NCBI GenBank assembly: GCA_038249115.1
Contig: JBBRWQ010000007.1
Span: 1-58,553 of the forward strand
Direction of reading: 5' to 3'
DNA from: UBA4719 sp038249115
GTDB lineage: Bacteria; Actinomycetota; Actinomycetes; Actinomycetales; Dermatophilaceae
Length of the DNA stretch: 58,553 bases
Of this stretch, positions 27,512 to 35,378 are shown in pieces; position 1 is the stretch's first letter, and each line of letters begins with the position of its first letter. Below the pieces are notes generated by a model. That model had not been told where the DNA came from and searched no databases. It saw only the letters and a program-made list of their open reading frames with translations. Both the position numbers and the translations under genes were made by a program.

Positions 27512-28006
27512 TCAGCGGTAGTTGGTGAACTGGACAGCGACGTCCAGGTCAGCGCTGCGCAGCAGGGCCATGACTGCTTGCAGGTCGTCCTTGGACTTGC
27601 TGGAGACGCGTAGCTCGTCGCCCTGGATGAGCGGCTTGACCGTCTTGCCATACTCGTCGCGAATCATCTTGGTGATTTTCTTGGCCTCCTCCTGGCTGAT
27701 GCCGTCCTTGAGGGAGAGCTCGAGGCGGTACTCCTTGCCGGAGAGCTGTGGTGTCTTCTCACCAAGGTCGAGGGCCTTGAGCGACACGCCGCGCTTGACC
27801 AGCTTTGTCTGGAAGACATCCAGAACTGCCAGCACGCGCTCATCGCTGTTCGCCTTCATCTGGATGTTGTCGCCGCTCCACTCGATGGAGGCCCCGACAT
27901 TCTTGAAGTCGTACCGCTGCGAGATCTCCTTCTGAGCCTGCGTCAGCGCGTTGCTGACCTCCTGCTTGTCGACCTTGCTCACGACGTCAAACGATGCATC
28001 GGCCAT
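27512..28006 (-). CDS. YajQ family cyclic di-GMP-binding protein
   Basis: YajQ-family proteins are small nucleotide-binding proteins, some of which bind cyclic di-GMP. The 164-residue product begins MADASFDVVSKVDKQEV and contains SQRYDFKNVGASIEW and a C-terminal KDDLQAVMALLRSADLDVAVQFTNYR, all family hallmarks. Start ATG 28006 has a good ribosome binding site (GAAGGAG) seven bases upstream on the minus strand; an upstream open frame to 28207 has no family similarity and runs into the tRNA gene. Its 5' side faces the divergently transcribed tRNA-Tyr gene. Confidence 0.92.
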   Translation of the reverse strand: MADASFDVVSKVDKQEVSNALTQAQKEISQRYDFKNVGASIEWSGDNIQMKANSDERVLAVLDVFQTKLVKRGVSLKALDLGEKTPQLSGKEYRLELSLKDGISQEEAKKITKMIRDEYGKTVKPLIQGDELRVSSKSKDDLQAVMALLRSADLDVAVQFTNYR

Positions 28007-28163
28007 GTCGGCTCCTTCGGGTGTCTGCGGTGGGTCCCCCAGCGAGGCCAGGGGACTGGTGTCGGTTGGCGTGTTGCCGCTCGACGCCGTGTCATTTGTC
28101 GTGGGCGGCGGCCCCGGTTGGACGCGCACCGTGGTCGGGTTGCTATTGTTCCACCCGCACCTA

Positions 28164-28247
28164 GGCAGGTTGCCCGAGCGGCCAATGGGAGTGGACTGTA
28201 AATCCATCGCGAAAGCTTCGAAGGTTCGAATCCTTCACCTGCCACCA
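28164..28247 (+). tRNA. tRNA-Tyr (anticodon GTA), intact; integration target
   Basis: The 7-base acceptor stem GGCAGGT (28164-28170) pairs with ACCTGCC (28237-28243), followed by A and an encoded CCA (to 28247). The anticodon GTA is at 28198-28200, within a loop closed by a GTGGA/TCCAT stem. The variable region is long (class II) as in bacterial tRNA-Tyr, and the T arm contains GGTTCGAATCC. A TATTGT at 28144-28149 could be the -10 box. The 3' 55 bases of this gene are repeated three more times downstream, which identifies it as the attachment site of the accessory array. Confidence 0.97.
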
Positions 28248-28540
28248 CGTGCCCGGTAAGCCCCTGACCTGCGGAAACGCCGGTCAGGGGTCTGCTTTTA
28301 TACCCGATGGGGTATCTAAACGACGCGAATCGAACTGGCGCGGCGACTGGGAAGTGCATGCCTGTGACCTGCGGAAACGTGGCTGGGGTTCGCGTGCGGG
28401 CGACGTGCGCCGGGAATACGCCGGGAAGTTCGGGTCCGTGCCACCGTGCTGGCCGGACTCGCACGACCACTGACCGGCGGTGATGCCGGCAGGTGTAGGG
28501 GTATGCAATGGCGGGGGACCTACACGCCATCGCCATTGGG
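28248..28540 (+). repeat. Right-arm repeat of the att site, copy 1
   Basis: This non-coding stretch is closely similar to 43988-44280 and more distantly to 56433-56725. It contains TGACCTGCGGAAACG at 28265-28279 and again at 28365-28379, and CGGGAATACGCCGGGAAGTT at 28411-28430. It ends with a degenerate tRNA-Tyr-like segment at 28506-28535 that matches the D-loop/anticodon region of the tRNA at about 20 of 30 positions. Similarity with copy 2 stops just after this segment, which probably marks where cassette-specific DNA begins. Confidence 0.85.
28261..28290 (+). terminator. Hairpin behind tRNA-Tyr, probable terminator that overlaps an att box
   Basis: CCCCTGACC at 28261-28269 pairs with GGTCAGGGG at 28282-28290 around a 12-base loop, and is followed by TCTGCTTTTA. 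It would terminate the tRNA transcript. The same hairpin follows the tRNA-derived cores at 44001 and 56446, where no tRNA gene needs terminating, so its conservation more likely reflects the attachment site. Confidence 0.55.
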
Positions 28541-28690
28541 CCCTGGCGCTCCACCTGTGTGCACTACCTCGAGACCGCTGACGGGTTCGTTGTGTGGGGC
28601 ACCGGTTCAGGCTCCCCACACGACCTGGACTGGTTCAGCAACCTGCGCAAGGCGGAGGTGACCGACGTGCCGGATTCGCGTCTTGACTAA
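28508..28690 (+). pseudogene. Fragment resembling a deazaflavin-dependent nitroreductase (DDN) family protein
   Basis: The frame encodes 60 residues and ends in TAA. Its second half, YLETADGFVVWGTGSGSPHDLDWFSNLRKAEVTDV, resembles the central region of DDN-type F420-dependent nitroreductase-family proteins (pattern of a glycine-rich stretch followed by a WYxNL motif). Such proteins are about 130-150 residues long, so the N-terminal third and the C-terminal third are missing. The 5' part of the frame lies inside the repeat arm and is not gene-derived. Probably the scar of a gene cut when the cassette was formed or reduced. Confidence 0.45.
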
Positions 28691-28724
28691 TTTGTACGGG
28701 CATACTATAAATGGCCGTACAAAT
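28683..28724 (+). promoter_or_regulatory. Promoter overlapped by a perfect palindrome, likely GntR/UTRA operator
   Basis: TTGACT (28683-28688) and TATAAA (28706-28711) are separated by 17 bases and form a good promoter. The palindrome ATTTGTACGG (28690-28699) / CCGTACAAAT (28715-28724) is perfect over 10 bases per arm and spans the -10 box. A repressor bound here would block transcription of the GntR gene that starts at 28751 and of the operon behind it. Autoregulation by that GntR protein is the simplest reading. Confidence 0.7.
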
Positions 28725-28750
28725 CTGCCCATCGGTAAGAAAGGGGCGCC

Positions 28751-29530
28751 ATGCCACTGCGGGCTCCCCGGCAAGGCGAGAGCAGCTACCGCTTGCTTAC
28801 CCAGTTGCTGCGCGAGCAGATCTTCCGGGATGAGTTCGATGAGGTCCGGCCGCTGCCCACCGAGCTGGCCCTGGCCGAGGAGCATCACCTCAGCCGGCAG
28901 ACCGTTCGCCGGGCTTTCCAAGAGCTGGTCGCCGAGGGGCTGGTCTACCGGGTTCAGGGCCGTGGCACGTTCGTGACGCCGCGTGAGACGCGGTACCGCC
29001 GACCCTTCGGCACTGTCGACGACCTGTTGAACCTGCAGGTCGACACTGACTTCGAGCTCGTCGAGCCACTGTCCGTGGCGATCGACCGAGGCGCGGCCAC
29101 GACGCTGCTCCTGGACGGGCCGCAGGTCCACACGTTGACGTTTCTGCGGCGTCACCACGGAGAGGCCTTCTGCCTCACGCACGTGTACTTACCGCCCAGA
29201 ATCGCGCAGTCCCTGGCCGGCTGCCGCGAGCTGACCGATCCCGGCATACACACCACTTCAACCGTCATCGGGCTGATCGAGAGCCATGGCAGCGACATCG
29301 CCGAGGCCGAGCAGGTGGTCACCGCCACGGCCGCTGACGAGGAGCTCGCCGAGCACCTCGGGTGCACCGCGGGCGTACCAATCCTGCATATCGAACGCAC
29401 CTACCTCGACCGTCAGGGCGAGGTACTCGAGCACGCGGTCAGCGACTTTCTGCCCCAGCACTACTCGCACCGATCACGGCTCGGGCGCAGTCTTGCGCCG
29501 GATACATCACCTGTTCTGCTTCTGGAGTAG
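28751..29530 (+). CDS. GntR family transcriptional regulator with UTRA domain (HutC type)
   Basis: The 259-residue product has an N-terminal winged helix (about residues 10-80: LPTELALAEEHHLSRQTVRRAFQELVAEGLVYRVQGRGTFV) and a C-terminal UTRA effector domain (about 95-255), which in this family binds small carboxylates, sugars or amino acids. ATG 28751 follows AAGAAAGGGG. A perfect palindrome over its own promoter is probably its operator. It heads an operon on the same strand with a family III CoA-transferase four bases downstream, so it likely senses the substrate or a CoA ester of that pathway. Confidence 0.88.
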   Translation: MPLRAPRQGESSYRLLTQLLREQIFRDEFDEVRPLPTELALAEEHHLSRQTVRRAFQELVAEGLVYRVQGRGTFVTPRETRYRRPFGTVDDLLNLQVDTDFELVEPLSVAIDRGAATTLLLDGPQVHTLTFLRRHHGEAFCLTHVYLPPRIAQSLAGCRELTDPGIHTTSTVIGLIESHGSDIAEAEQVVTATAADEELAEHLGCTAGVPILHIERTYLDRQGEVLEHAVSDFLPQHYSHRSRLGRSLAPDTSPVLLLE

Positions 29531-29534
29531 TCAC

Positions 29535-30689
29535 ATGCGTCCACTCGGAGGTCTGACGGTCGTCTCCATTGAGCAGGCGGTCGCAGCGCCCTTTGCCACT
29601 CGACAGCTCGCCGATCTCGGCGCCCGGGTCATCAAGGTGGAGCGCCCGGGCCGGGGCGACTTCGCCCGCGACTACGACGAGACGGTCAAGGGGATGTCCT
29701 CGTACTTCGTCTGGCTCAACCGGTCCAAGGAGTCGATCGCCCTCGACCTGAAGACCGATGCAGGCCAACGGGCGATGCAGGCATTGGTCGCCAAAGCGGA
29801 TGTCTTCGTGCAGAACCTCGCCCCCGGGGCCGCCGAGCGGCTCGGTCTCGGGGCGGCGCAACTGCGCGGCAAGCACCCTGGCCTGATCCACGTCTCGATC
29901 TCGGGGTACGGCGCCGGCGGGCCGTACACGATGAAGAAGGCCTACGACCTGCTGGTGCAGTGTGAGTCGGGCCTGGTCTCGATCACCGGTTCGCCCGGCG
30001 AACCCGCCAAGGCGGGCATCTCGGTGGCGGACATCGCCGCTGGTATGTACGCCTACAGCGGGGTGCTGACCGCCCTGCTGCGCAAGGGCCGCACCGGGCA
30101 GGGAGCGACCGTGGAGATCTCCATGCTGGAGGCCCTTGGAGAGTGGATGGGCTCCCCGATGTACTACTCCTGGTACGGCGGCAAGCCCCCGGTTCGAAGC
30201 GGCGCATCGCACGCGACGATCGCCCCCTACGGGCCATTCGCGTGTGCCGGGGGCGAGCATGTCTTCCTCGGCATCCAAAACGAGCGCGAGTGGGCGGTCT
30301 TCTGTGTCAAGGTGCTCGGCAGGCCCGAGCTGGCCACGGACGAGCGGTTCGTCACCAACAGCCGGCGGGTGACCCACCGCGCGGACCTGACCGCTGCGAT
30401 CGCGGCTGCTATCAGCACCGTCAGCGCCGACGAGGCCATGGACCGGCTAGAGGCGGCCGGCATCGCCAACGCACGGCTGCGCGACCTCACCGGGCTGGTC
30501 GAGCACGAACAGCTCGCTTCCCGAAACCGCTGGCGGGAGGTCGACTCCCCGGTGGGGCCGATCAAGGCGCTCGTCCCGCCAGCCACCCTGGACGGCGACG
30601 AACCAGTGATGGGGCCGATCCCCACTCCCGGCCAGCACACCGAAAAGATCCTGGCCGAGCTCGACCTCAGCGACACACAGAAGAACTGA
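29535..30689 (+). CDS. CaiB/BaiF (family III) CoA-transferase
   Basis: Family III CoA-transferases move CoA between carboxylic acids through an enzyme-bound aspartyl thioester. The 384 residues begin GGLTVVSIEQAVAAPFATRQLADLGARVIKVE, contain the conserved SISGYGAGGPY and the region KKAYDLLVQCESGL where the catalytic aspartate (YD) lies near residue 140. The clustering with an acyl-CoA dehydrogenase, a hydratase and an MmgE/PrpD protein suggests activation of a C4-C6 dicarboxylic or branched acid, such as a mesaconate- or itaconate-type substrate; the sequence does not decide which. ATG 29535 lies four bases behind the GntR stop. Confidence 0.88.
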   Translation: MRPLGGLTVVSIEQAVAAPFATRQLADLGARVIKVERPGRGDFARDYDETVKGMSSYFVWLNRSKESIALDLKTDAGQRAMQALVAKADVFVQNLAPGAAERLGLGAAQLRGKHPGLIHVSISGYGAGGPYTMKKAYDLLVQCESGLVSITGSPGEPAKAGISVADIAAGMYAYSGVLTALLRKGRTGQGATVEISMLEALGEWMGSPMYYSWYGGKPPVRSGASHATIAPYGPFACAGGEHVFLGIQNEREWAVFCVKVLGRPELATDERFVTNSRRVTHRADLTAAIAAAISTVSADEAMDRLEAAGIANARLRDLTGLVEHEQLASRNRWREVDSPVGPIKALVPPATLDGDEPVMGPIPTPGQHTEKILAELDLSDTQKN

Positions 30690-30695
30690 GGACTG

Positions 30696-31916
30696 ATGAG
30701 CTTCGAAAGGAACGACCGGCCCAGCGTCGCGAGCGTCCTTGCCCAGTGGGCTGTCTCCGTGGAGCCAAGCGCCGAGGACGTTGCCCTGGCCGACCGCGCA
30801 CTGTTGGATACCGTCGCAGTAGGGCTCGCCGCCCGGCAGGAGCCGCTCCTGGGCATCGCCGCGGTCCTGCCCGAAGAGGCGCAGTGGGCGGTGGCCTGCC
30901 ACATCATCGACTTCGACGACCTGCACCTGCCCTCCACCACGCACATCAGCTCGGTGTGCGTCCCGGTGGTACTCGCTCTCGAAGGCGGCGCCCGCAGCTA
31001 TCTGGCCGGTGCCGGCGTTATGGTCCGGGTGGGCATCGCGCTGGGCGCTGGGCACTACGCGGCCGGGTGGCACGCCACCACCACGGCCGGCGCGATGGGC
31101 GCTGCGGCGGGGGCGGCGGTTGCCCTCGGGCTGGACGCAGACGGGGTCGGGCGAGCCATGGCGCTCGCGGTCCCCGCGGCCGGTGGGGTTCAGCGCAGCT
31201 TCGGCACCGACGCCAAGTCTCTGCAGATCGGCTTCGCCGCACATGCGGGCCTGCGGGCTGCCCGGCTCGCTGCCGCCGGCGCCAGCGCGGACCCGTATGC
31301 CGTGGACGAGTGGATCGCGCTTCTCGGCGGGTCGCCCGACAAAGTCGACCTGTCCGGCCCGACCATTCCCGACGGCCTGGCCATCAAGGTCTACCCCTGC
31401 TGCTACGCCCTGCAGCGGCCCATCGGTGCCGCGGCAGCCCTGCGCGCCGAAGGTGTTGACGCGGCCTCGATCCGCAAGATCGTGGTGCGCACGCCTAAAG
31501 TCACCGTCAAGCCGCTCATCCACTGCCGGCCGCGGACCGGTCTGGAGGCCAAGTTCAGCCTGGAGTACGGAGTCGTGGCAGCGCTGCTCGACGAGTACAT
31601 CGGCTTCGCCACGTTCAGCGACGAGCAGGTGGGCCGGCTGGAGGCCACCACGCTGATCGAACTCGTCGAGCTCGACCTCACCGACGGTGGAGACCAGTTG
31701 CTCTCCGGCGAGGTCGAGGTCGAGGTGCACACCGCCGACGGGGTCCGCCGGGGCACGCTGGCATACCCGCCTGGCTCCCCGCAGAACCCGCCCACACCTG
31801 AGCAGCTGCGCCTGAAAATCGCGGACTGCCTGACCGGCATATCGGTCCAGCCCGACGACATCACCTGGGCATCCGCGGCGGGCCTGCTGCGCACTCACCT
31901 GAACATCCCAAACTGA
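30696..31916 (+). CDS. MmgE/PrpD family protein
   Basis: This 406-residue protein belongs to the MmgE/PrpD superfamily, which includes 2-methylcitrate dehydratase and cis-aconitate decarboxylase. The family-typical alpha-helical N-terminal domain contains HIIDFDDLHLPSTTHISSVCVPVVLAL (about residues 69-95), with HP/HD-type active-site positions, and GAAAGAAVALGLDADGVGRAMALA. It is somewhat shorter than most members (about 450). The start ATG at 30696 follows AACTGAGGACTG. Within the operon it could dehydrate or isomerise a hydroxylated acid intermediate; the substrate cannot be named. Confidence 0.85.
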   Translation: MSFERNDRPSVASVLAQWAVSVEPSAEDVALADRALLDTVAVGLAARQEPLLGIAAVLPEEAQWAVACHIIDFDDLHLPSTTHISSVCVPVVLALEGGARSYLAGAGVMVRVGIALGAGHYAAGWHATTTAGAMGAAAGAAVALGLDADGVGRAMALAVPAAGGVQRSFGTDAKSLQIGFAAHAGLRAARLAAAGASADPYAVDEWIALLGGSPDKVDLSGPTIPDGLAIKVYPCCYALQRPIGAAAALRAEGVDAASIRKIVVRTPKVTVKPLIHCRPRTGLEAKFSLEYGVVAALLDEYIGFATFSDEQVGRLEATTLIELVELDLTDGGDQLLSGEVEVEVHTADGVRRGTLAYPPGSPQNPPTPEQLRLKIADCLTGISVQPDDITWASAAGLLRTHLNIPN

Positions 31917-31927
31917 GGAGAATCACC

Positions 31928-33085
31928 ATGGAAGGCCTGTCTGACGAGGAGCGCGAGATCGTCAAGATTGTCCGGGAGTTCGTGGACCGGGATGTGAAAC
32001 CCGTTGTCCGGGAGCTGGATCACACCAACACCTACCCTGAGAAGCTCATCGAGACGATGAAGCAGCTTGGCATCTTCGGGCTGGCCATCCCGGAGCCGTG
32101 GGGCGAGGCCAAGGTGAGCACCCCGTGCTACGTGCTGGTCACCGAGGAGCTCTCCCGCGGCTGGATGAGCCTGGCCGGGGCGATGGGCGGTCACACCGTG
32201 GTCGCCAAGCTCATCCAGGACTACGGGACGGTGGAGCAGAAGGACGGGTACCTGCCCCGGATGGCGACCGGCGAGCTGCGGGCCACCATGGCACTGACCG
32301 AGACCGGTGGCGGCTCCGACCTGCAGGCGATGCGGACCACCGCCACGCGCGATGGTGACGAGTACGTCATCAACGGTTCCAAGACGTGGATCTCCAACGC
32401 CCGCACGTCTGACCTCATCGCGCTGCTCTGCAAGACCGACCCTGCGGCCCGCCCGAAGCACAAGGGTGTCTCGATCCTGTTGGTGGAAAAAGGCCCCGGG
32501 TTCACGCTCTCGCGCGACCTGCCCAAGCTTGGGTACAAGGGCGTGGAGAGCTGCGAGATTGCCTTCGAGCAGATGCGCGTGCCGGTCACCTGCCTGCTCG
32601 GCGAGTCCGAGGGCACCGGCTTCGCCCAGATGATGCGTGGGCTCGAGGTCGGCCGGTTGCAGGTGGCGGGTCGCGCTCTCGGAGTCGGGCGCGCCGCCCT
32701 CGAGGACTCTCTGCGGTACTCCCAGGAGCGAGAGAGCTTCGGGGTGCCGATCTGGAAGCACCAGTCGATCGGCAACTACCTGGCCGAGATGGTCACCAAA
32801 CTCACCGCGGCCCGCCAGCTGACCCTGTACGCCGCCCGGAAGTTCGACGCCGGGCAGCGGGCCGACATGGAGGCAGGTATGGCGAAGCTGTTCGCCTCCG
32901 AGGCCGCCATGCAGATTGCGTTGGACGCGGTACGTATCCACGGTGGCTACGGCTACTCCACCGAGTTCGACGTCGAACGCTACTTCCGTGACGCACCGTT
33001 GATGATTGTCGGCGAGGGGACCAACGAGATTCAGCGCAACGTCATCGCCCGCCAGCTCATCAAGCGTGGATCGGTGGCGCCCTGA
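31928..33085 (+). CDS. Acyl-CoA dehydrogenase
   Basis: FAD-dependent acyl-CoA dehydrogenase of 385 residues, introducing an alpha,beta double bond and passing electrons to ETF. The signatures are MALTETGGGSDLQAMRTTA (FAD/substrate, about residues 121-139), GSKTWISNA, and the C-terminal GGYGYSTEFDVERYFRDAPLMIVGEGTNEIQRNVI containing the catalytic glutamate in GEGTNEIQ (near residue 366). ATG 31928 is preceded by GAGGAGAATCACC. Its place between an MmgE/PrpD protein and a hydratase gives the order activation, dehydrogenation, hydration. Confidence 0.92.
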   Translation: MEGLSDEEREIVKIVREFVDRDVKPVVRELDHTNTYPEKLIETMKQLGIFGLAIPEPWGEAKVSTPCYVLVTEELSRGWMSLAGAMGGHTVVAKLIQDYGTVEQKDGYLPRMATGELRATMALTETGGGSDLQAMRTTATRDGDEYVINGSKTWISNARTSDLIALLCKTDPAARPKHKGVSILLVEKGPGFTLSRDLPKLGYKGVESCEIAFEQMRVPVTCLLGESEGTGFAQMMRGLEVGRLQVAGRALGVGRAALEDSLRYSQERESFGVPIWKHQSIGNYLAEMVTKLTAARQLTLYAARKFDAGQRADMEAGMAKLFASEAAMQIALDAVRIHGGYGYSTEFDVERYFRDAPLMIVGEGTNEIQRNVIARQLIKRGSVAP

Positions 33086-33086
33086 G

Positions 33087-33917
33087 ATGAGCGAGAACGC
33101 CCGAAGAGTGGTCAGGACAGAGCTGATCACCCCGGAACCGTCGGAGGCCTTGGCGAACCTGCTCGGCACCGACATCCCCGCCGATGAGCTGCCGCCGCTG
33201 TGGCACTGGATCCACTTGTTGGAGAAGCGTCCCCATGCCGACATCGGCCCTGACGGACACCCCACCTTCGGCATCCCGGCCCCGCCCTGACCCGGCCGCA
33301 AGCGGATGTTCGCCGGTGGCCGGGTCCGCACGCACGCTCCGCTGAAGTTCGGCAAGCCCGCCACCCGAACCACGTGGGTCGCAGACACCAAGGAGAAACA
33401 GGGCAGCACCGGGCTGCTCACGTTCGTCACCGTCCGCAACGAGTACACCCAGGGCGGCCGGATCTGCATCGTCGACGACAACGACATCGTCTACCGCACC
33501 CCGGGATCCAGGCTCGCTCAGTCCGGCACTCTCCACGATCAGCCGGCTGCGGCTCCCCGCGAGCCCGCGTTGACCCTCACTGCCGACGAAGCGCTGCTGT
33601 TCCGCTTCTCTGCCCTGACCTACAATGCCCACCGCATCCACTACGACCACACCTGGGTCCGCCAGGAAGGCTACAGCGACCTCATCGTGCACGGCCCGCT
33701 CCAGGCGCTCATGATGGGCGAGCTGATCCGCGGCCGCGGCGACGGTCTGGTCGGCAAGCAGTTCGTCTACCGGTTGGTCTCACCGATGATCGGCCCGCAG
33801 ACCTTCACCGTGCTCGCGGGAGGGGACGGCGTGAACGCCGGCGCCGAGGTCCGTGACGTGCACGGCACCGTGACAGCGGTCAGCATCGTCGGCCCGGCCG
33901 AACCGGAGCAGGATTGA
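33087..33917 (+). pseudogene. HTD2/mesaconyl-CoA hydratase-like hydroxyacyl-thioester dehydratase, interrupted by an in-frame stop
   Basis: Two open segments in the same frame, 33087-33290 (67 codons) and 33306-33917, together give a protein of about 276 residues like the HTD2 double-hotdog hydratases. The break is TGA at 33288-33290 (codon 68) directly before the conserved region that reads RKRMFAGGRVR; CGA in place of TGA would restore the frame. The second segment retains the hotdog motif FSALTYNAHRIHYDHTWVRQEGYSDLIVHGPLQALMM with the catalytic histidine region. ATG 33306 could restart translation, but the N-terminal domain would be lost. Sequencing error cannot be excluded. Confidence 0.8.
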
Positions 33918-33927
33918 GGCCACGACC

Positions 33928-34620
33928 TCAGCCGATGCCGAGGTAACTCTCCTGGATCCGCGGGTCGGCCAGAAGGTCGGAGGCCTTGCCCGACAGGACT
34001 ATGTGGCCGGTGTCCAGCACGTACGCTCGCTCGGCGACCGTCAGCGCGGTATCGACGTCCTGCTCGACCAGCAGGATCGAGGTGCCGGCCGAGGCGATGT
34101 CCGGAAGACGCGCGATGATCTCGTCAACCACGACTGGGGCCAGGCCGAGGGAGAGCTCGTCGATCATCATGATGTGGGGCTCGCTCATCAGCCCGCGGGC
34201 GATCGCGCACATCTGCTGCTCGCCACCGGACATGGTGCCCGCGATCTGGTTGATCCGCTCGCCGATCCGGGGGAACAGGTCGACCACACGGTCAATGTTG
34301 GTATTGCGGGTGCGCCAGCCACCCAGACGCAGGTTGTCCCGCACCGTCAGTCCTGAGAACAGGCGCCGACCCTCGGGGACATGCGAGATACCGAGGCTGA
34401 CGATCTGCTCGATCGAACGCCCCTGCACCGGCTCGCCGCGGAAGTTCAGCGTGCCCGAGCTGATCTGTGCCATCCCGGTCAGGGCGCGCAACAGAGTCGT
34501 CTTGCCCGCGCCGTTGGGGCCGATCAGCGCGACGATCTCGTTTTCCCCGACACGAAGGTCGACGTCCCAGAACACCTGCACGCGCCCATACCCGCCGCTC
34601 AGCTGAGTCGCCTCGAGCAT
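33928..34620 (-). CDS. livF: Branched-chain amino acid-type ABC transporter ATP-binding protein (LivF)
   Basis: ATPase of a high-affinity importer, 230 residues. Walker A GPNGAGKTTLL lies near residues 36-46, the signature TMSGGEQQMCAIARGLM near residue 133, and Walker B HIMMIDELSLGLAP near residue 153. The LivF-type length and the position as last gene of livKHMGF support the name. It converges with the HTD2-like gene on the other strand (10-base gap). The importer may carry a dicarboxylate or aromatic acid here; LIV systems are not restricted to leucine. Confidence 0.9.
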   Translation of the reverse strand: MLEATQLSGGYGRVQVFWDVDLRVGENEIVALIGPNGAGKTTLLRALTGMAQISSGTLNFRGEPVQGRSIEQIVSLGISHVPEGRRLFSGLTVRDNLRLGGWRTRNTNIDRVVDLFPRIGERINQIAGTMSGGEQQMCAIARGLMSEPHIMMIDELSLGLAPVVVDEIIARLPDIASAGTSILLVEQDVDTALTVAERAYVLDTGHIVLSGKASDLLADPRIQESYLGIG

Positions 34621-35378
34621 CAGAACTCTCCTTCACGGCGTTTGACGTAGCGATGTCCGAGGTAGGCCTCGATCACCCGGGGGTCGGACAGAACCTCACG
34701 GGGGTCGCCGGAGGTCAGGACCTTCCCCTGGTGCAGGACCAGGACCTGGTCGCTCACGGCCAGGATCGCCTTCATGACGTGCTCCACCACGATGATCGTG
34801 ATGTCGCGTGCCTTGAGCTTTCGGATGAGTTCCAGACTCGGCTCTATCTCGGTGTGCCGCAGTCCCGCCATCACCTCATCGAGCAGGAGCAACCGGGGGC
34901 GAAGCGCGAGCGCTTTGGCGAACTCCAACCGCCGGGCGTCGGCGACGGACAGCTCACCTGGTGGGCGGTCGCCCAGGCCAGCCATGCCGACCTCCTCAAG
35001 CACTTCCTCAGCGGCCTTGAGCGCCTTGGACATGACGTTGGTGCCGTTCGATCCGTAGAGAATGCCGACGGCGACGTTCTCGCGGACGGACATGCCCCGG
35101 AAAGGCTTGACGATCTGGAAGGTGCGAGCCACCCCTGCTTGAGCGATGACCCACGGACGAGCACCGGTCAGGTCCTTCCCGCCGATCAGGACCTTTCCCT
35201 CAGTGGGCTTGATGTGCCCGGTCACGAGGTTGATGAAGGTGCTCTTGCCTGCACCGTTCGGGCCTATGACCCCGAGCACCTGTCCCGCCGGGACGCTGAA
35301 CGAGACATCAGAGACCGCCTGCAGACCGCCGAAGCGTCGGCCCAGTCCCCGCGTCTCCAAGACCGGCACGGCGCTCAC
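34620..35378 (-). CDS. livG: Branched-chain amino acid-type ABC transporter ATP-binding protein (LivG)
   Basis: Second ATPase of the importer, 252 residues. Walker A is GPNGAGKSTFINLVTG near residue 37. The signature loop in this protein reads LSVADARRLEFAKALALRPRLLLLDEVMAGLR (about residues 143-174), where the canonical LSxGxQ is altered to LSVADARR, a variation common in LivG proteins. Walker B is RLLLLDEVMAGL. The stop overlaps the livF start by one base and the start overlaps livM by four. Confidence 0.9.
   Translation of the reverse strand: MSAVPVLETRGLGRRFGGLQAVSDVSFSVPAGQVLGVIGPNGAGKSTFINLVTGHIKPTEGKVLIGGKDLTGARPWVIAQAGVARTFQIVKPFRGMSVRENVAVGILYGSNGTNVMSKALKAAEEVLEEVGMAGLGDRPPGELSVADARRLEFAKALALRPRLLLLDEVMAGLRHTEIEPSLELIRKLKARDITIIVVEHVMKAILAVSDQVLVLHQGKVLTSGDPREVLSDPRVIEAYLGHRYVKRREGEF

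Noticed and set aside
33288..33290. TGA in the HTD2-like gene as a selenocysteine codon
   Set aside because: The position corresponds to a basic linker, not a redox site, and the family has no selenoproteins; a nonsense mutation or base error is simpler.
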